From Cinclus cinclus (Eukaryota; Chordata; Aves; Passeriformes; Cinclidae), in assembly GCF_963662255.1 (NCBI RefSeq), contig NC_085073.1:1984001-2048000 (forward strand): DNA of 64,000 nucleotides, in the 5' to 3' direction. The position numbers were made by a program, and so were the translations under genes. Numbering within the stretch: the first letter of the stretch is position 1; each line of letters begins with the position of its first letter. Positions 59,301 to 64,000 of this stretch are shown piece by piece. The notes below the pieces were generated by a model, which saw only the letters and a program-made list of their open reading frames with translations, ran no database searches and was not told where the DNA came from.

Positions 59301-61289
59301 TGCTGAATACTTCCCCTGTGTGACCCCTGAGTGGCTTAAATGTATGGCTCGTCTCCACAGCAGAGGGCCCAGGAGTAGGTGTGCTTCTCCTGGGGACACA
59401 ACCCCACATCACCTTATCCTAGAGGGTGCTGTGGGCTGTGGCTGTAGGCCAGCCCCCAGTCCAGCCCTCTCTCCCAGGAAGGGGTTGGCACAGGGATGCT
59501 GTGAATGTTCCAGCCCGTGTCCATCCTCACCACAGCTGCAGATGTGTCTCTGCCATGTCCTCCCACCATGACACTGCTTCTCTCTCACTTCCCCAGGCTG
59601 AGATGTTGTGTGGGGGGCATCAACCTCAGCAATCCTGGTAAAATTAGAGGCCGGCACCCTTGGGAGCTCACATCTCTGCAGTGGAGAGAAAGGAGCAGCA
59701 GGAACCCCTGGCAGGGCTGAGCTGGGGAGCTGCTGTGGCCAAGGGCAGCAGAGCAGCCTCCCCAAGCTGTGCCCTGTCCCCAGGGCAGGGAATGAAACTG
59801 TGCCAGAGAAGTGGCACAGGGCAATGGGCTGCAGCCTGGCTGTGGGTGCCTGTTCCATGGCTGAAGCTGTCAGGTCCCCTCTCTGGCATTTTGCAGGGTG
59901 CTGGCCCTCCCCTACACTCAGGGTTTTGTGGAAGAGGGGGGCACAGAGTGGAAATGGGATGAAATCCAAAGGAGGGTTAAGGAGCACTGAAAGAAGAAGA
60001 GGAGGAGGGTGAAGCGATGCTCAGTCCTGGACATGCAAAAGGACATAGCAGCACAAGCCCTCTGCCCCCCCAGCTGTGGCCAGGAGTTTGTCAGTGGGGG
60101 GGTCAGGAGGGGACCCCCCCTCCCATGAGCAGCCAGGGCTGGGCTTTGGGCTGTGCCTGAGGAACAGGGGGTATTTAGGATACAGGAGGGTGCTGTGACC
60201 CTGGCCATGGGCTGATGGGTTCCCGGCAGCCCTGCCAAAGGCTGGGGACACCTGATGGCCCCCATTGCACCATGACCCTCAGCCTGTGCCCCCACAGGGC
60301 CCTGTTGCCCCCCAGCCTGGCAGTGGGGAGCCCTGAGCTGCAGGGAGGTGGGCTGGGGGAGGGTGCAGGAAGCAGATTAACGGCAGCCACTCGTGAAATG
60401 TAGGGCAGCCCCATCTGTCAGGCAGCTCCCGTTCGAATCCGGCTGCAATGCCTCCCCCACCTCCTGCAGCCCCTCCCCACCCTGCTCCCTGTAAACCCAC
60501 ATCCGGGGGGGCTGTGGGAGCATCCTCTGAGGGGGAGTGGAGGCCTTGGGCTGTCAAAGGGGCTTTTACCTTTGTTAAACCCTGGATGTGCCTCTCGTTC
60601 CCACAGGCAGGCCCTGGCCTGGGCACCTGGCTCGCCTCCAACCCAGAGTTTTGATACCCAAGAATTTTTTCCTCTTTTGAGGTCTCAAAAGCTGGCCAAA
60701 AGCTCCAGCTCAAAGAGTCAGGGGGTTTCATGACAGTTTTATTTAAAATCAGGAGTTTAAGGACGAAAAAATGCATTTGGAGATGGGAGAGGTATGGGGC
60801 AGAAAGATGACTTTGGCTGCCCAGACCAGTGGCCAAGACCCAGCACCACCATTCCTGGACTGGCTTTGGAACTGCTTCCAAAGCTTTCCATGACTGGCAG
60901 CATTGGAGAATGCCCAGGAGCTGCTGGGGACAGATCTACCAGCCCTGTCAGTCCCAGGAGGTGCCATGGCTGCCACTGGCTGGAGCATGGAGGAACAGAA
61001 GCAGGCTGGAAGCTGCCCCAACAGCCCCTCACCAGCCCCAGGGAAAGCCTTCAACCCCTTGCTGAAGATGTGAAATACAAAAATCCTGCCTGCCCCAGAA
61101 CCTGCCCCTCTCCCACAGAGTATCTTGCTCAGATTTTGAGCAAAACAAAAAGCAGCTTGGAGCTCCCTGGTCCTGCCATCGGCTCTGCTCAACAATTGGC
61201 ACTGTAGGAAAAGGTGCCAGTTCATCATACCAGGAGATGAGTGCAGGGACAAAAATCTGCCTAAAATGAAAATAGGCACCTGGATATTG

Positions 61290-61484
61290 CCCACACACAG
61301 AGTGCTCAGAGAAGCTGTGGCTGCCCTATCCCTGGAAATATTGTAGAGGTTGGACAGGTCTTGAAGCAATCTGGGATAGTGTAAGGTGTCCCTGCCTATG
61401 GAAGGTGTCCCTGCCCATGGCAGGGGCTGGGACAAGATGGGCTTTAAGGTCCCTTCCAGCCCAAAGCAGTCTAGGTTTCTGTGT
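61290..61484 (+). repeat. CR1 LINE fragment with internal tandem duplication
   Basis: AGAGAAGCTGTGGCTGCCC through CCTTCCAGCCCAAAGC. The block AAGGTGTCCCTGCC(T/C)ATGG occurs twice in tandem at 61383-61421. Confidence 0.9.
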
Positions 61485-63293
61485 GTGCAGCCTGGAGCTC
61501 CGGGGCCGTGTTCACCTGCTGGGGTTTGCAGTGACCTCAGTTTACCTTGGCAGCCTCAGACACCTTATCTTATCTCTGCATCGAGCTGTGCTGCAGCGAG
61601 ATGAGTGCCAAGTGCCTCGGCTTCCACTGCTCCTGCCTGCCAGGGCACCCACAGCACCCGTGGGACTCACACAGCACCCCAGCCAGGACACCCAAATCAC
61701 CCCAGCCAGGGCACCCACACTACACCTGTGGGGCACCCACCTCACTCAGGCACAGCCCCATGAACTCATCATAGCAATTGAGATACTTGGGGGAAGAATC
61801 TGCTCAGTGCAGGGGAGCAGGGACTGCTCCCAATACTCAAATTCCTCCTCCAGCCCCCAACCCCATACCCCCCTCCATCCCCCAGTGTCCCAGGAAGGAG
61901 AGGCTGAGCTGCCTGGCACCATCCTTCTCTCTGTTTCCCCCCATTTCTCTGGTTTTTGGCTGTGCTGTAGCTCTGCAGGTGCCCAGGCCCTGTGGGTGCT
62001 GTGCTGTGGGGCAGCCAGGATGAGCTGTGGGGCAGAGCCTGGTTTTTATCCCTGATTCTGCCTCCACACACACTTTCAGAATGAAGCCCTGATGCAAAAA
62101 GCTTCAGCTGCTCCAACCTGTCCTCAGCAGGACATCTCTGGGATTCAGACCTGACTGTTCTCTTTGCCTGGTAGTTTATAAGCCTGAATATTGGCATGGT
62201 TTTCCCCAGAACAGTGGCAGGAGACAGGGATGGGGTGCTCAGGAAAAGAATCTGTGAGCCCTTCACCCCACAATAGGCCCCCCACAAGCCGTGCAGGGAA
62301 GGTGGAGGGTCATTGCTCTGGATAATTGCCATTTTTCTGGGTGTAGCCAGAGCTGGGCAGGGGGATCTTCACCCCCAGCCCTGCCTCCACTGCCTCTGCG
62401 GTTCCAGGGCCCCCCGGGGCAGGGTGAGAGCAAGATGCAGAAGGCAGGATGTCACCTCAAACCTCAAGAGGAGCTGCTGCCGAGGGGGAGGGTGGCCGGG
62501 ATGCTGGAGGGGGTTTCGAGGCACCTAATGTAAACACGGGTGCTCCTCTCCCAGCCAGCTCTTTTCACAGCCCTCATCGTGCTGAACATCCCCAGAGGGA
62601 CAGGGAATGGCCAGAGGGGTGGGGACACGACCCTTTGCAGGGCTGTGTGGGGTCCATGACTGGAGAAAATTCTCTTACGCCCTCAGGGGTTCTTCCGGAG
62701 TGGTGGCATGAGGGTGTCCCCCTCTCTCGGGTCTGCACAGCACTGCGATCCCTCAGATCTGCCAGGAGATGGATTTGACAGCTTTGGAACAGTGGGTGGG
62801 GGACCTGCAGCCCCCTAAGCTCCTGGGGGAGGGTGAAATAAATGGGGCAGCTCTGCCCTGAGCCCTCTCTGTCTCTGGGCTCCTCAAGAGCTGGTTTGAT
62901 ACCAATTTATTGCCCGTCACCAGCACAAATCCCTTTTGCGCATCCATAATCCATAAATCCCTCCCCAGACCACTTGGGGCACAGAACCCTTGAAAGCTGG
63001 ACCTGGGACCCCCGACCATATCGGGGTCTGGTGACCCTCTTGATATGGGGCTGGGACACAGGAAAGAGGGTGCCATAAGTCATCCCTAAATTCCTAAAGC
63101 ACCCTCAGAGCCCTGCTGACATCCACTGACCCTAATGGGGCTAAGTAGGGTGCTGGGGAGGGGACACTGGGGGTTGCAGGGCCAGCTGTGATCCCACAGC
63201 TCCAATGCTCCTCGGTGGAGGTGTTCCCCCCCGTGCAGGTGCCCTCAGAGCAGCCACAGCACCCACCTGCACAGGTACACACGAGGTGCTCAC

Positions 63294-63362
63294 CTGCCCA
63301 GGATGGAGCAGCCTGGCTTTGAGCTTCCCTCGGGCAAAGGCAGCGATTTCCCAGTGTTCGAC
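63294..63362 (-). other. Candidate 69-nt exon of an unidentified minus-strand transcript
   Basis: On the minus strand a pyrimidine tract (GCTCCCCCTCTCCAG) is followed by 69 nt and then a perfect donor, GGGCAG|GTGAGC. The length is a multiple of three and no frame contains a stop. The phase-0 reading contains EHWEIAAFARGKLKARLL, which I do not recognise. Splice signals alone can occur by chance in GC-rich DNA, so this may be a non-coding RNA exon or nothing. Confidence 0.3.
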
Positions 63363-63847
63363 CTGGAGAGGGGGAGCACGGGGAGCAGGAACCGAGGTGC
63401 GGCCGGTCCTGCCTCCCCTGCCCGCCCCCCGTGCCCCGGCTCCCGGGGGAGCTGAAGGTTTGCGGCTCCGCAGGTGCGCGGTGGAGAGGGGGGAACACGG
63501 CGGGTGGGGGGCACGGGGACCAGGGATTGTGTCTGCTGGCTCTGCCACCCTGGGCAGGGGCTGTGCCGAGCGTGGGGAATGTCCTGTTGGCGACAGCTCC
63601 ACCTGCCCCGTGTCCCCTGCCAGCCCCGAGCCACGCGGTGTGCAGGGCAGGGAGGACCGGTCCCTGCGGGTGAGCCAAGGGGATGCCCGGGATGGGGATG
63701 AGCTCAGTTCCGGCTCCCTGGATCCTCAGCGAGGCTCCAGCCTCGGGCCACAGCTGCCTGACCACCCTCGCCGCCACAGCATGGGGCAGGGGGACCGTGG
63801 CAGGGGGTCCTGAGCCTGCGAGCAGCAACTTCTGTGGCTTTGAAAGG

Positions 63848-63883
63848 AAAAAAAAAAAAAAAACAAAACAAAACAAAAAAAAA
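63848..63883 (+). repeat. A-rich homopolymer with CAAAA units
   Basis: A-run followed by CAAAACAAAAC units. Confidence 0.9.
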
Positions 63884-64000
63884 ACCCTGCATCCCCAGGA
63901 GCAGCTGTTCCTGTTTGCCTATCTCCTTTCCTGCTTTTATTCCCTTTTTTCTTTAATCATCTTCTCTCGCCTCGACCGCATCGACGCTAAGATGGAGCCG

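Larger units (their letters stand above)
50031..64000. other. Intergenic region upstream of TCF3
   Basis: Contains CR1 fragments (50052-50672, 51643-51950, 52473-53255, 53668-53760, 54100-54272, 59083-59300, 61290-61484), microsatellites and possible regulatory blocks. A candidate exon lies at 63294-63362. The stretches 55550-59080, 59300-61290 and 61485-63290 contain no gene I recognise. DNA near 63300-63800 is GC-rich again and may be the edge of another unit. Confidence 0.6.

Noticed and set aside
60382..60447. A tRNA-like T-loop (GTTCGAATCCGG) with possible acceptor pairing GGCAGCC/GGCTGC
   Set aside because: The T stem does not pair properly and no D or anticodon arm could be folded.
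63094..63876. A 260-codon minus-strand open frame
   Set aside because: Begins in a poly-A tract and has low-complexity Pro/Ala/Gly content. Only the 69-nt splice-bounded segment inside it was kept as a candidate.
63960..64000. A CpG-containing stretch ending in ATGGAGCCG at the right edge, possibly the start of a gene
   Set aside because: Only about 40 bases are visible and they do not match the ONECUT3 start as I know it. Undecidable without more sequence.

Overview
The window is vertebrate nuclear DNA from a bird. A songbird on a small GC-rich chromosome is most likely. The evidence is about 36 truncated copies of the avian LINE CR1 (roughly 10 kb of 64 kb), vertebrate introns with canonical GT/AG junctions, and one CpG island. 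There are no bacterial genes, operons, CRISPR arrays or convincing rRNA/tRNA genes. Most long open frames lie inside CR1 copies or the CpG island and are not genes.

The one gene I can identify is TCF3 (E2A; E12/E47 basic helix-loop-helix E protein), on the minus strand and running right to left. Exon 1 is non-coding and lies in the CpG island; its splice donor follows base 48869. Coding exon 2 (46733-46834) carries the start codon and the AD1 activation motif. It is followed by exon 3 (39611-39683), exon 4 (5552-5625) and exon 5 (4418-4511). The four coding exons join in frame to give the first 105 residues. The rest of the protein, including AD2 and the bHLH domain, is off the left edge. Introns 1 to 4 are 2.0, 7.0, 34.0 and 1.0 kb; at least 4.4 kb of intron 5 is present.

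Layout from left to right: 1-4417 intron 5; 4418-5625 exons 5 and 4; 5626-39610 the very long CR1-rich intron 3; 39611-39683 exon 3; 39684-46732 intron 2; 46733-46834 exon 2; 46835-48868 intron 1; about 48170-50030 CpG-island promoter and exon 1; 50030-64000 upstream intergenic DNA with CR1 copies, microsatellites and a few possible regulatory elements. Human synteny (TCF3 next to ONECUT3) would place ONECUT3 further right, but I see no ONECUT3 coding sequence here.

The most interesting candidate is in intron 3. A small CpG-rich patch (about 22070-22210) contains, on the TCF3 strand, an ATG with good start context, nine codons, and a consensus GTACGT donor in exactly the phase needed to splice in frame to exon 4. 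This would be an internal promoter making an E2A isoform whose N terminus lacks the AD1 motif. Other leads are an upstream ORF that overlaps the TCF3 start codon, two identical 12-bp POU-dimer (MORE-like) palindromes in intron 3, a CRE/TATA cluster in intron 3, paired CACCTG E-boxes in intron 2, an ancient MIR-like SINE in intron 1, and a well-bounded 69-nt candidate exon near the right end.
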